Source of the DNA: Achromobacter sp. RTa
Lineage (GTDB): Bacteria; Pseudomonadota; Gammaproteobacteria; Burkholderiales; Burkholderiaceae_B
Length of the DNA: 64,000 nucleotides
Direction of reading: 5' to 3'
NCBI RefSeq assembly: GCF_000757485.1
Contig: NZ_JPYO01000022.1
Coordinates: forward strand, 1-64,000
The notes under the pieces were generated by a model. The model ran no database searches and was not told where the DNA came from. It saw only the letters and a list, made by a program, of their open reading frames with translations. A program made the position numbers and the translations under genes. Shown one piece after another: positions 18,515-29,003 of this stretch (positions are counted from its first letter, which is position 1; every line of letters starts with the position of its first letter).

Positions 18515-19375
18515 GTGACATCGCTATACACCGGTCTATACCTAGTCGTATTTTCGATCGCCCTGATGTTGCTGATCAGCCTGGGCCTGGCAGTGATATT
18601 CGGCATGATGAAGGTCATCAACCTGGCCCACGGCGAGTTCATGATGGTGGGAGGATACGCGTGCGTGCTGTCCGCCAACGCCGGCGCGCCGTTGTGGCTG
18701 GGCGTACTGGCCGGCGGGGCGGTCGCGGGCCTTGCCGGCATCGTGGTCGAGCGGTTCGTCATCCGCTTTCTCTACGGACGGATGGTCGACACGCTGTTGG
18801 CCACCTGGGGCTTGTCGCTGTTGTTTGTCGGAGCGGCGACGACCGTGTTCGGCGCATCCAGCATGGGGATGTCGACGGATTTCGCCAACGTCTCACTGGG
18901 AGGCATGAGCATCTCTTCCTACAACCTGGCGATCTGCGCGTTTTCCTTCTCGCTGGTCGCGCTGTGCTGGTGGCTGGCGGTGCGCACCAAGGCGGGCCTG
19001 ATCGTGCGCGGAACCATGCAGGCGTCGGAGATGGCCGCGTGCCTGGGCGTGGATCGAGACCGGGTATATATGGCGACGTTCGGGCTGGGTTCCTGCCTGG
19101 CCGGGCTTGCCGGCGCGGCGCTGGCGCCGTTGACCGGGGTGAGCCCCGTCATGGGCGGCTTTTTCGTGGCCAAGGCGTTCATCACGGTGATAGTCGGCGG
19201 CCACCTGCCTCTCGTGGGCGCGAGCGCGGCCTCATCCCTGTTCGGCGCGATCGACGGCGTGGTGTCCTATGCCTACAGCTCGGTCCTGGGCGAGGTCAGC
19301 ATGCTGATCGCGGCGGTTCTCCTACTGCGCATGCTCCCCTTGGGCATCACAGGCAGAATGAAGCGAGGTATGTAG
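18515..19375 (+). CDS. ABC transporter permease, LivH/UrtB type
   Basis: A 286-residue inner-membrane permease of the branched-chain amino acid/urea class with about eight hydrophobic segments. Typical LivH-family motifs are LAVIFGMMKVINLAHGEFMMVGGYA near residue 25 and ACLGVDRDRVYMATFGLGSCLAGLAGAALAP. It starts at a GTG preceded by GGAGAG. It ends one base before the second permease, with which it should form a heterodimeric channel powered by the two downstream ATPases. Confidence 0.92.
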   Translation: MTSLYTGLYLVVFSIALMLLISLGLAVIFGMMKVINLAHGEFMMVGGYACVLSANAGAPLWLGVLAGGAVAGLAGIVVERFVIRFLYGRMVDTLLATWGLSLLFVGAATTVFGASSMGMSTDFANVSLGGMSISSYNLAICAFSFSLVALCWWLAVRTKAGLIVRGTMQASEMAACLGVDRDRVYMATFGLGSCLAGLAGAALAPLTGVSPVMGGFFVAKAFITVIVGGHLPLVGASAASSLFGAIDGVVSYAYSSVLGEVSMLIAAVLLLRMLPLGITGRMKRGM

Positions 19376-19376
19376 C

Positions 19377-20423
19377 ATGAGCAGCCACACGTTTTCCATG
19401 AGTTTCGACGCGCATGCCGGACGCCGGCCCCGATGGCCCTGGTGGGCATCGGTGGGCGTTTGCGTGGCGCTGATGCTGGCCGTGCCCTGGTATGGCGACA
19501 CGGCGCTCCAGCTGGACCTGTCGCTGGTGATGATCCTGTCGCTGCTGGCGCTGAGCATGGGGTTGCTATGGGGCTACGTGGGGATCCTGAGTTTCGGCCA
19601 GACGATTTTCTTCGGGCTCGGCGGTTATGCCTATGCCTTGTTCAGCCTGAATACCGATCTGCCCTTGGTGGCATTCGCGCTGGCGGCCATTGTGCCCATG
19701 CTCTTCGCGGTGCTGCTGGGCTATTTCATGATGTTCGGCCGGATCAGCGATATTTACCTGAGCGTCATCACGCTGGTCGTCACGCTGATTTTCGAGAAGG
19801 GCGTGCGCGCCACCTCGGGGCCCGAATACGTCATCGGCAGCGTGCGGCTCAACGGGCAGAACGGCATACCCGGCGTGCCGGGGCTGCCTTTGCGGATCGG
19901 GCCGATCGACCTGCAATCCATCGAAGGCATTTTTTACCTGGCCTTGTTCTTCCTGGCCTTGGCGTATGTGGGCATCCGCCTGTTCCTGGCCAGCCCGACG
20001 GGACGCGTGCTGGTGGGGCTGCGGGAAAACGACAAGCGCATGGAATTGCTGGGGTACGACAGCCGGCTGTACAAGCTGATGGCCTTCGTCATCGCCGGCG
20101 GGCTGGCCGGCCTGGCCGGAGGCCTGTATGCGCTGTGGGGAAGTTTCGTCGGCCCGGAGATGTTCAGCCTCAATCAGGCCGCGATGGTGGTCATCTGGGT
20201 AATCGTGGGCGGACGTTCCATCCTGGTGGGGCCGATCATCGGCACGCTGCTCATCCAGTACCTCACCACCTGGCTGGGCACGGTGGGCGTCGGCCAGGTC
20301 ACGCTGGCGCTGGGATTCATATTGATCGTCTGCGTGCTGCTGTTTCCGCAGGGATTGGCGCCGGCGTGCCGAAGCCTGATTGCCCGCCTTGCGCCGCAGC
20401 GGCGCGCGGGAGGCGAGCGATGA
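19377..20423 (+). CDS. ABC transporter permease, LivM/UrtC type
   Basis: A 348-residue inner-membrane permease partner with about ten hydrophobic segments. Recognisable family motifs are GLLWGYVGILSFGQTIFFGLGGYA near residue 65, and VGLRENDKRMELLGYD followed by YKLMAFVIAGGLAGLAGGLYA in the cytoplasmic EAA-like region. The start lies one base after the LivH-type stop. The stop TGA overlaps the ATG of the ATPase gene (ATGA), implying translational coupling. Confidence 0.92.
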   Translation: MSSHTFSMSFDAHAGRRPRWPWWASVGVCVALMLAVPWYGDTALQLDLSLVMILSLLALSMGLLWGYVGILSFGQTIFFGLGGYAYALFSLNTDLPLVAFALAAIVPMLFAVLLGYFMMFGRISDIYLSVITLVVTLIFEKGVRATSGPEYVIGSVRLNGQNGIPGVPGLPLRIGPIDLQSIEGIFYLALFFLALAYVGIRLFLASPTGRVLVGLRENDKRMELLGYDSRLYKLMAFVIAGGLAGLAGGLYALWGSFVGPEMFSLNQAAMVVIWVIVGGRSILVGPIIGTLLIQYLTTWLGTVGVGQVTLALGFILIVCVLLFPQGLAPACRSLIARLAPQRRAGGER

Positions 20424-21148
20424 CGGATCAGGACATCATTCTGGAGGCCAGGGGCGTGGGCAAGCGCTTCGGCGGCGTCAAGGCGCTGGGCAATATCGAT
20501 TTCGCCTTGCGCCGGGGCGAGCTGAGGTGCCTGATCGGGCCCAACGGCGCCGGCAAGAGCACGTTCTTCAAGCTGCTCAGCGGCCAGCTCGCGCCCTCGG
20601 AGGGAGACATCCTATTCGACGGACGCAGCATCCGGCATGCGCAGCAGCACGCCATCGCCAAGCGCGGCATGGGTATCAAGAACCAGGTGCCGACCGTGCT
20701 GGACGGGCTGACGGTGGACGAGAACCTGTGGCTGGCCGCCTGGAGCGCCTGCGGCTCCCGCAAGGCGCTGGACCGGGCAGGGCAGATAAAGGCCCGTCTC
20801 GGGCTGGAGGGCGTTGCCCGAAAGCTGGTGGGCGAGCTGGCCCATGGCCAGCGGCAGTGGGTGGAAATCGGCATGGTCGTGGCGCGCGATCCGAAGGTCA
20901 TCCTGCTCGACGAACCCGCGGCCGGGATGAGCGACGAGGAAACGCAGCGCATGGCGGACCTGATACACGAGCTGAATGCGCGGGCGGCCGTAGTGGTGGT
21001 CGAGCACGATATGGCCTTCATCGGCAAGATCGCGCGCAAGGTCACCGTGTTTCATCAAGGCGGCATCCTGACGGAAGGCTCGTTTGAGCAGATCATCGCC
21101 GATCCGCGGGTACGCGATGTCTATCTGGGACGGGGGCGCGGCGCATGA
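20420..21148 (+). CDS. ABC transporter ATP-binding protein, LivG/UrtD type
   Basis: A 242-residue ATPase. Walker A is GPNGAGKST. The signature motif is the UrtD-like LAHGQRQWVEIGM instead of LSGGQ, Walker B is VILLDEPAAGMS, and the switch histidine is in VVVEHDMAFIG. The ATG at 20420 overlaps the upstream stop by four bases, and the 3' end overlaps the next gene by four bases (ATGA). A much longer upstream in-frame extension through the LivM gene is not real. With its partner it energises amide/urea-type uptake. Confidence 0.94.
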   Translation: MTDQDIILEARGVGKRFGGVKALGNIDFALRRGELRCLIGPNGAGKSTFFKLLSGQLAPSEGDILFDGRSIRHAQQHAIAKRGMGIKNQVPTVLDGLTVDENLWLAAWSACGSRKALDRAGQIKARLGLEGVARKLVGELAHGQRQWVEIGMVVARDPKVILLDEPAAGMSDEETQRMADLIHELNARAAVVVVEHDMAFIGKIARKVTVFHQGGILTEGSFEQIIADPRVRDVYLGRGRGA

Positions 21149-21840
21149 ACTTGCTGACGGTCAACAATCTATCTTCCGGCTACGGCCGCATCCCGGTTCT
21201 GGAGGGCGTCCAATTCCACGTCGCCGAGGCGGAGTTCCTGGGCGTGCTCGGTCACAATGGCATGGGCAAGTCCACGCTGCTGAAGACGCTGATGGGCGTG
21301 CTGCCGGCGACGGCCGGCGGCGCACGTTTGCAGGACACGGACATTACCCGATTGCCGTCCCACGTGCGCGCGCGGATGGGGATGGGCTATGTGCCGCAGG
21401 GGCGGGGCATTTTTCCGGGCTTGTCGGTGCTGGAAAACCTCAGTTTTTCGGCCAAGGCGAACCCCGGCCGAAGCATGGACGTAGAAGAAATCCTGAATGA
21501 GTACCCGCGCCTGAAACCGTTGGCTGGGCGCCCCGGCGGCGCGCTCAGCGGCGGGGAGCAGCAACTGCTGGCGCTGGCGCGGGCTCTGGTTGCGCGGCCG
21601 AGGCTGTTGCTGCTCGACGAACCCACCGAGGGCATCCAGCCTTCCATCATCGATGAAATCGTGGACAAGCTGAAGGACATACGCGAGCGCCTGGGGCTGG
21701 CGATCGTGCTGGTGGAGCAGAACATCGATTTCATTCGCCAGCTGTCGGACCGCGTGCTGTTGATACACAAGGGCGCCATCAAGCGGGCCTTGCAACCCGA
21801 TGAATTGACCGACGAATCCGTCCTGGACCATTTCACCTGA
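21145..21840 (+). CDS. ABC transporter ATP-binding protein, LivF/UrtE type
   Basis: A 231-residue second ATPase of the transporter. Walker A is GHNGMGKST, Q-loop region YVPQGRGIFPGLSV, signature LSGGEQQLLALARAL, Walker B LLLLDEPTEGIQPSI, and the switch histidine position is replaced by glutamine (LVEQNIDF), as is normal for LivF/UrtE. It is the last gene of the amidase-ABC unit; a large GC-rich hairpin follows 20 bases after its stop. Confidence 0.94.
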   Translation: MNLLTVNNLSSGYGRIPVLEGVQFHVAEAEFLGVLGHNGMGKSTLLKTLMGVLPATAGGARLQDTDITRLPSHVRARMGMGYVPQGRGIFPGLSVLENLSFSAKANPGRSMDVEEILNEYPRLKPLAGRPGGALSGGEQQLLALARALVARPRLLLLDEPTEGIQPSIIDEIVDKLKDIRERLGLAIVLVEQNIDFIRQLSDRVLLIHKGAIKRALQPDELTDESVLDHFT

Positions 21841-21859
21841 ACGGCGCGGAAAAGGGCTG

Positions 21860-21891
21860 TCGGCCCGGACCCGCCGCGGCGTCCGGGCCGA
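21860..21891. other. GC-rich hairpin after the ABC operon
   Basis: TCGGCCCGGAC and GTCCGGGCCGA form an 11-bp perfect stem with a 10-base loop. No T run follows on the plus strand. It marks the end of the amidase-ABC unit as a stabilising hairpin or weak terminator. Confidence 0.55.
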
Positions 21892-21918
21892 GGCGGCGGT
21901 TCGCGTATCATCGCCGCC

Positions 21919-23019
21919 ATGATCCCGATTTCACTGCCGTCGACGGAATTTTTCGTCTTTCTTTTCGTTTCTCAACTCGCGGGCCTGGCGTTGCTGGGAT
22001 GGTTGGCGGTGCTGGCCGTCAGCCGCGGCGCAAGGCAGCGGTTCGGGCGCCGCCCCTGGCTGCACGGCGGCGCGCTGTTGGCGCTGGCCGCCTTGTCTGG
22101 CTTCTATATCTTCATCCGCTACGTGTTCTGGGCCGTGGACCGCGAATACGACCGCCTGGAGGCGGCGCGGCGCGTGACGCTGGAGCAGCCGCAAACGCTG
22201 GGCGGCGTGGCCATGCCCGCGGGGGCGCGCCTCGTGCTGGAGAGGGAAGGCCAGCCCGAACGCTACACCGAGGCGACGTTCGACGCGCCGGTCTCGGCAT
22301 TCGGCATGCAAGCCACGCGTATCGTGCGCTATCTGCGCACCGAGTACGACCGGGAAACCTACGAGGAACTCGGGGCGCATCCGCACACGCTGTACCTCTG
22401 GGGAGCCGGTGTTCAGGACGTGGCGGGCTGGCGCTGCGACACTGCGGAAAAGGTCGAATTCAGGGTGGGGAAAAAGGGCGCCCGGCCCGAGTTCGAATCC
22501 TGCACGCTGGCCGCGGGCAATCGCGCGGGAGAGATCGCGTTGCCGGCCGGAGCCGAGGCCCGGGCGAGAAATGGCGAGACCTACACGAACGGGCACGTGG
22601 AGCCGCTGAGCTGGTACGTGAGCGTCGATTCGCCCGAACCCCTGGCCGTGTCCGGGATGCTGCTCGGGCGTCCCGGGCTGCGCCTGGACGAGGCGCATCG
22701 CCTGCTGGGCGTGGCGAGCGCGGCGCTGGCCTGCCCGCTGCGGCTGGGGCCCTATCGGTATCCCGCTGGCACGCGGGTCCAGTCCACAGCCTATCCGCTG
22801 AACCGGCGCTTGCCGGACGCCTGGGTGCTCAGCCCGGACCATGGCATGACGGCGCTGCGCGACGATGGCGAGGCGCTGTCCGAAGGCATGTCGGTGGTGC
22901 AGCGCGGTGACGGCGAGGTGCTGGCCACGCTGCCGAACGCGGAGGCGGGCGTGATGCTGTTCCCGACCATCGAGGTGGAAGGGGCGCCACCGCGGGAGCC
23001 GGTGCGCTGCCCCTCCTGA
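21919..23019 (+). CDS. Membrane-anchored protein of unknown function (366 aa)
   Basis: I do not recognise the family. Residues about 10-33 (FFVFLFVSQLAGLALLGWLAVLA) and 48-70 (GALLALAALSGFYIFIRYVFW) are membrane segments; the remaining 295 residues look like a soluble, beta-rich domain with repeated LP.GA.R patterns (VAMPAGARLVLE, IALPAGAEARARNGE, YRYPAGTRVQS), suggesting antitoxin-like 'swing' motifs or an extracytoplasmic repeat fold. The protein has few cysteines, at three or four scattered sites. The gene stands alone between the ABC operon hairpin and the minus-strand DUF2214 gene. Confidence 0.7.
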   Translation: MIPISLPSTEFFVFLFVSQLAGLALLGWLAVLAVSRGARQRFGRRPWLHGGALLALAALSGFYIFIRYVFWAVDREYDRLEAARRVTLEQPQTLGGVAMPAGARLVLEREGQPERYTEATFDAPVSAFGMQATRIVRYLRTEYDRETYEELGAHPHTLYLWGAGVQDVAGWRCDTAEKVEFRVGKKGARPEFESCTLAAGNRAGEIALPAGAEARARNGETYTNGHVEPLSWYVSVDSPEPLAVSGMLLGRPGLRLDEAHRLLGVASAALACPLRLGPYRYPAGTRVQSTAYPLNRRLPDAWVLSPDHGMTALRDDGEALSEGMSVVQRGDGEVLATLPNAEAGVMLFPTIEVEGAPPREPVRCPS

Positions 23020-23047
23020 ACGTGCCGGCCCCGAGCGGGGCCGGGCG

Positions 23048-23500
23048 CTACATGCCGATTCCGCGCGCCATCAACACGGCGAACAACGGCAGGAAGATGA
23101 ACAGGTGGGATTCGATCATCACCCAGCGGCGCGCGCGGCGGATGTCGGCCTCGGGGGGCACGAAACCCGGCTGGGAGGCGGCCTGCTTGCGCCAGCGGAT
23201 GAAGGCGAGGGTGGGCGGGATCGAACAGAGGGCGATCAGGACGAAGAGCGCGATCTTGGCGTGGAACCAGGGGTTGGCCATGTAGAACGCAGCGCCCTTG
23301 GCGCCGAGCGTGAGGCGCAGCACGCCGGTGACCAGCACGGCCACCGCCGAAACTCCGTAGAAGCGATCGTACAGGGCAAGGCGGCGAACCGCGTCGGGCG
23401 CCAGGCCGGGGCGCAGCAGGACGGCCTCGGCCGTCATGATGACTACGAGCACGAAAATGGCCAAGTAGTGAAACCAGGCGAGCAGGGCGTCTTGCAGCAT
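23048..23500 (-). CDS. DUF2214 membrane protein, HemJ-like
   Basis: A 150-residue inner-membrane protein with four hydrophobic segments, assigned to DUF2214. Its layout resembles HemJ: a histidine in the first helix (AWFHYLAIFVLV) and NPWFHAKIALFVLIAL in the third, compare HemJ GWMHAKLFFVLLVI. The start at 23500 has TGGAG seven bases upstream; a longer upstream frame is unlikely. Function is unknown; a haem-binding or redox role is inference from this resemblance. It is probably transcribed alone, downstream of the maeB terminator. Confidence 0.78.
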   Translation of the reverse strand: MLQDALLAWFHYLAIFVLVVIMTAEAVLLRPGLAPDAVRRLALYDRFYGVSAVAVLVTGVLRLTLGAKGAAFYMANPWFHAKIALFVLIALCSIPPTLAFIRWRKQAASQPGFVPPEADIRRARRWVMIESHLFIFLPLFAVLMARGIGM

Positions 23501-23555
23501 GTCGGCTCCAGAAAGGCGGGACAAGCATGGTTGTACCATTCCCCGCCGAACCGCC

Positions 23556-23585
23556 AAGAAAAAAGCGCCCCCGAGGGGGCGCTTT
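23556..23585 (-). terminator. Rho-independent terminator after maeB
   Basis: On the minus strand AAAGCGCCCCC, a 2-base loop and GGGGGCGCTTT form an 11-bp stem followed by more T (TTTTCTT). It begins 35 bases after the maeB stop. Confidence 0.88.
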
Positions 23586-23620
23586 GCATGCCAGGCGCCG
23601 CAGGCGCCCGAGCGGGCCGA

Positions 23621-25918
<2,298 letters not shown>

Positions 25919-25969
25919 GGGATACAGGCCTCTGGGGCGTAAAACGGAAAAAGAAAACGGACTGCAAAA

Positions 25970-25988
25970 GGCGGGCTCGCGGCCCGCC
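25970..25988. terminator. Short hairpin between the E1 gene and maeB
   Basis: GGCGGGC and GCCCGCC form a 7-bp stem with a 5-base loop. On the minus strand TTTT follows, giving a modest terminator candidate downstream of the E1 gene and upstream of maeB. Confidence 0.5.
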
Positions 25989-26063
25989 GTTATTTATTTG
26001 GCAATGCTTGGGAACACCCGTATTTCACCAGAAAGCGTGGAAGCTTGGTTGTTGCAGTGCAGC

Positions 26064-26098
26064 GAACGCGCGGGCCTGGCGATTACGCCCGCGCGTTC
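26064..26098. other. Inverted repeat next to the E1 stop codon
   Basis: GAACGCGCGGGC (26064-26075) and GCCCGCGCGTTC (26087-26098) are perfect 12-base arms, eight bases after the E1 stop on the minus strand. No T tract follows directly, so it may act jointly with the hairpin at 25970-25988. Confidence 0.55.
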
Positions 26099-26106
26099 TT
26101 TCCGTT

Positions 26107-28791
26107 TTACGCTTCCCAGGGCGGGGTCTGGCGGGCGCCGGCATTCAAGCGGGCGCGCAGCGCCCCGGCTTCGTCCTGGCGGCCCAGGCTGTCCAGCGCA
26201 TACAGGGCGATCCAATCGGCGCTGACTTCGAAGAAGTCGCGCAACTGGGCCCGGGTGTCGCTGCGTCCGAACCCGTCGGTGCCCAGCGTGCGGTAGGCCG
26301 CCGGCACCCAGGCTCGTATTTGCTCGGGCACGGCGCGCACATAGTCGGTGGCGGCGATCACCGGAGCGTCGCTGCCTCCAAGGCAGGTCCGGACCCAGTC
26401 GGACGCGCCGGCTTCCAGGCCCAGCACGCGGGCGCGTTCGGCTTCGCGGCCGTCCCGGGACAGCTCGGAAAAGCTGGTGACGCTCCAGACTTCGGCGTCC
26501 ACGCCGTAGTCGGCCAGCAGGCGCTCGGCCGCCATCTCGGCTTCCCTCAGCATCGGGCCCGCGCCGAGCAGGCGCACCTGGGCCTGGCCGCGGGCGGAGC
26601 GCAGGCGGTACATGCCGCGCAGAATCCCCTCTCGCGCGCCCGCGTCCGCCGGCATGTCCGGCTGCGGCAGGTTCTCGTTGGTGACGGTCAGGTAGAAGAA
26701 CTCGTCGCGCTGCTCGTCGAGCATGCGGCGCATGCCGTGTTCGACGATGACGGCGACTTCGTAGGCGTAGGCGGGGTCATAGGCGCGGCAGTTGGGAACG
26801 GCGGCCGCCATGATGTGGCTGGAGCCGTCCTGGTGCTGCAGCCCCTCGCCGCCCAGCGTGGTCCTGCCGGACGTGGCGCCGATGAGGAAGCCGCGCGTGC
26901 GCTGGTCGGCGGCCGCCCAGATGAGGTCGCCGATGCGCTGGAAGCCGAACATCGAGTAATAGATATAGAAGGGCAGCATCGGCAGGCCGTTGACCGAATA
27001 GCTGGTGCCGGCGGCCGTCCAGGAGGAGATCGCGCCCGCCTCGGTGATGCCTTCTTCCAGGATCTGGCCGTCGCGGGCCTCGCGGTAGTACAGCACCGAG
27101 CCGATATCCTCGGGCTCGTAGAGCTGCCCCTGCGCCGAATAGATGCCGATCTGCCGGAACAGGTTGGCCATGCCGAAGGTGCGGGCCTCGTCCGCGACGA
27201 TGGGCACGATGCGCGGCCCCACCGTAGCGTCCTTGAGCAGCGCGGTCAGCATGCGCACGATGGCCATGGTGGAGGACATTTCCTTGCCGTCCGCGGCCAG
27301 CGCGAAGCGTGCCCAGTGTTCGGCCTCGGGCGGCGCCAGGCGGGGGGCCTGGGTGCCGCGGCGGGGAATGTGCCCGCCCAGCGCGGCGCGGCGCGCCTGC
27401 AGGTGGCGCAGTTCGGCACTGTCCTCGGCGGGCCGGTAGAACTTCAGCGCCAGGCAGTCGGCGTCCGAGATCGGCAGCGCGAAGCGGTCGCGGAAGGCCA
27501 GCAGGGCTTCGTCGTCAAGCTTCTTCTGCTGGTGGGTGGTCATCTTGCCCTGGCCCGCGGAGCCCATGCCGAAGCCCTTCTTGGTCTGGGCGAGGATGAC
27601 GGTGGGCTGGCCGCGATGGCGCACGGCGCGGTGATATGCGGCATGGATTTTCACCATGTCGTGGCCGCCGCGGTGCAGCCGGTCGATGGCTTCGTCGGTC
27701 CAGTCGGCCACCAGCGCGGCCAGTTCGGGATTCTGGTTGAAGAAGTGGGCGCGGTTGAATGCGCCGTCGTTGGCGGCGAAGGTCTGGAACTGCCCGTCGA
27801 CGGTGTTGGCGAAGGCGCGGGCCAGCGCACCGCCCGTGTCGCGGCGCAAGAGGGCGTCCCAGTCGCTGCCCCAGACCAGCTTGATGACGTTCCAGCCGGC
27901 GCCGGCGTACAGCGTTTCGAGCTCGTCGATGATGCGGCCGTTGCCGCGCACCGGGCCGTCCAGGCGCTGCAGGTTGCAGTTGACCACGAAGACCAGGTTG
28001 TCGAGCTTTTCGCGAGCGGCCAGCGTGAGGGCGGCGATGGATTCGGGCTCGTCCATTTCGCCGTCGCCGAAAATGCCCCAGACCTTGCGGTCGGCGGCGG
28101 GCATCAGCGAGCGGTGCTCGAGATAGCGCATGAAGCGCGCCTGGTAGATGGCGTTGATCGGGCCGATGCCCATTGAACCCGTGGGGAACTGCCAGAAATC
28201 GGGCATCAGCCACGGGTGGGGGTAGGAGGACAGCCCGCGCAGCCCGCGCGCGGTCGCGGTGATTTCCTGCCTGAAATGGGCCAGGTCGTCTTCGTTGAGA
28301 AAGCCTTCCAGGTAAGCGCGGGCATATACGCCCGGCGCCGAGTGAGGCTGCATGTAGACCAGGTCTCCGGGCCCGTTCTCGGTCCGCGCCCGGAAGAAGT
28401 GGTTGAAGCCCACCTCGAACAGGTCCGCGGCCGAGGCGTAGCTGGCGATATGGCCGCCCAGTTCGCCATGCGCCTGGTTGGCGCGCACCACCATGGCCAG
28501 CGCGTTCCAGCGGTTGATGCGGGCGATGCGTTCCTCGACCGCCAGGTTGCCGGGAAACGGCGGCTCCTGGTCGGCGGGGATGGTGTTCAGGTAGGCCGTG
28601 CGGGTCTGGCTGCGCGCGCGCAGGCCCAGCGATGCCGCGTGGCCCAGCAGGTTGTCGAGCACGTAGCCCGCCCGTCCGGCGCCTTCCGCCTGCACCAGCG
28701 ATTGCAGCGAGTCGCGCCATTCGGCGGTTTCGGCGGGGTCGATATCGGGTTCCGTGTCTTGCCCGGGGCGAAGGGAGCTGGTGTCGCGCAT
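26107..28791 (-). CDS. Homodimeric 2-oxoacid dehydrogenase E1 (AceE type), stand-alone
   Basis: An 894-residue thiamine-diphosphate enzyme of the AceE family, close in length to E. coli AceE (887). The ThDP/metal motif is GDGEMDEPES through NCNLQRLDGPVRGN, and the YMQPHSAPGVYARA and GFGRSDTRAQLRDFFEVS regions are family-typical. The start at 28791 has AGGAGA ten bases upstream; the 52-residue upstream extension is not supported. No lipoyl E2 or E3 gene is beside it; neighbours are maeB downstream and an OPT transporter diverging upstream. It may be a second pyruvate dehydrogenase E1 that shares E2/E3 from elsewhere, or act on another 2-oxoacid (MdeB-like proteins were annotated so in Pseudomonas). 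The substrate is uncertain. Confidence 0.86.
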   Translation of the reverse strand: MRDTSSLRPGQDTEPDIDPAETAEWRDSLQSLVQAEGAGRAGYVLDNLLGHAASLGLRARSQTRTAYLNTIPADQEPPFPGNLAVEERIARINRWNALAMVVRANQAHGELGGHIASYASAADLFEVGFNHFFRARTENGPGDLVYMQPHSAPGVYARAYLEGFLNEDDLAHFRQEITATARGLRGLSSYPHPWLMPDFWQFPTGSMGIGPINAIYQARFMRYLEHRSLMPAADRKVWGIFGDGEMDEPESIAALTLAAREKLDNLVFVVNCNLQRLDGPVRGNGRIIDELETLYAGAGWNVIKLVWGSDWDALLRRDTGGALARAFANTVDGQFQTFAANDGAFNRAHFFNQNPELAALVADWTDEAIDRLHRGGHDMVKIHAAYHRAVRHRGQPTVILAQTKKGFGMGSAGQGKMTTHQQKKLDDEALLAFRDRFALPISDADCLALKFYRPAEDSAELRHLQARRAALGGHIPRRGTQAPRLAPPEAEHWARFALAADGKEMSSTMAIVRMLTALLKDATVGPRIVPIVADEARTFGMANLFRQIGIYSAQGQLYEPEDIGSVLYYREARDGQILEEGITEAGAISSWTAAGTSYSVNGLPMLPFYIYYSMFGFQRIGDLIWAAADQRTRGFLIGATSGRTTLGGEGLQHQDGSSHIMAAAVPNCRAYDPAYAYEVAVIVEHGMRRMLDEQRDEFFYLTVTNENLPQPDMPADAGAREGILRGMYRLRSARGQAQVRLLGAGPMLREAEMAAERLLADYGVDAEVWSVTSFSELSRDGREAERARVLGLEAGASDWVRTCLGGSDAPVIAATDYVRAVPEQIRAWVPAAYRTLGTDGFGRSDTRAQLRDFFEVSADWIALYALDSLGRQDEAGALRARLNAGARQTPPWEA

Positions 28792-29003
28792 GGTCTTGTT
28801 GTCTCCTGGTTTAAGGCCCATGCTAGACCCTTGCCCCCGGCATGGGTAATCGAAATTTTGGAGGAATCGCCATGGTTTCAGCATAATCTTTTGCAGGATG
28901 GATTGCCCGCGGCAGCTTATGCCGCCGAATCGCCCGATGACCGCCACCGAGGCCCACGCCCGCGAGGCGCTAGAATTCGCGGCTAGCAGACAGGGAGAAT
29001 TCC

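Noticed and set aside
19433..21148. 571-codon frame joining the permease region to the LivG-type ATPase
   Set aside because: Only the last 242 residues have ABC motifs. The rest overlaps the LivM-type permease gene in another frame; the four-base overlap defines the start at 20420.
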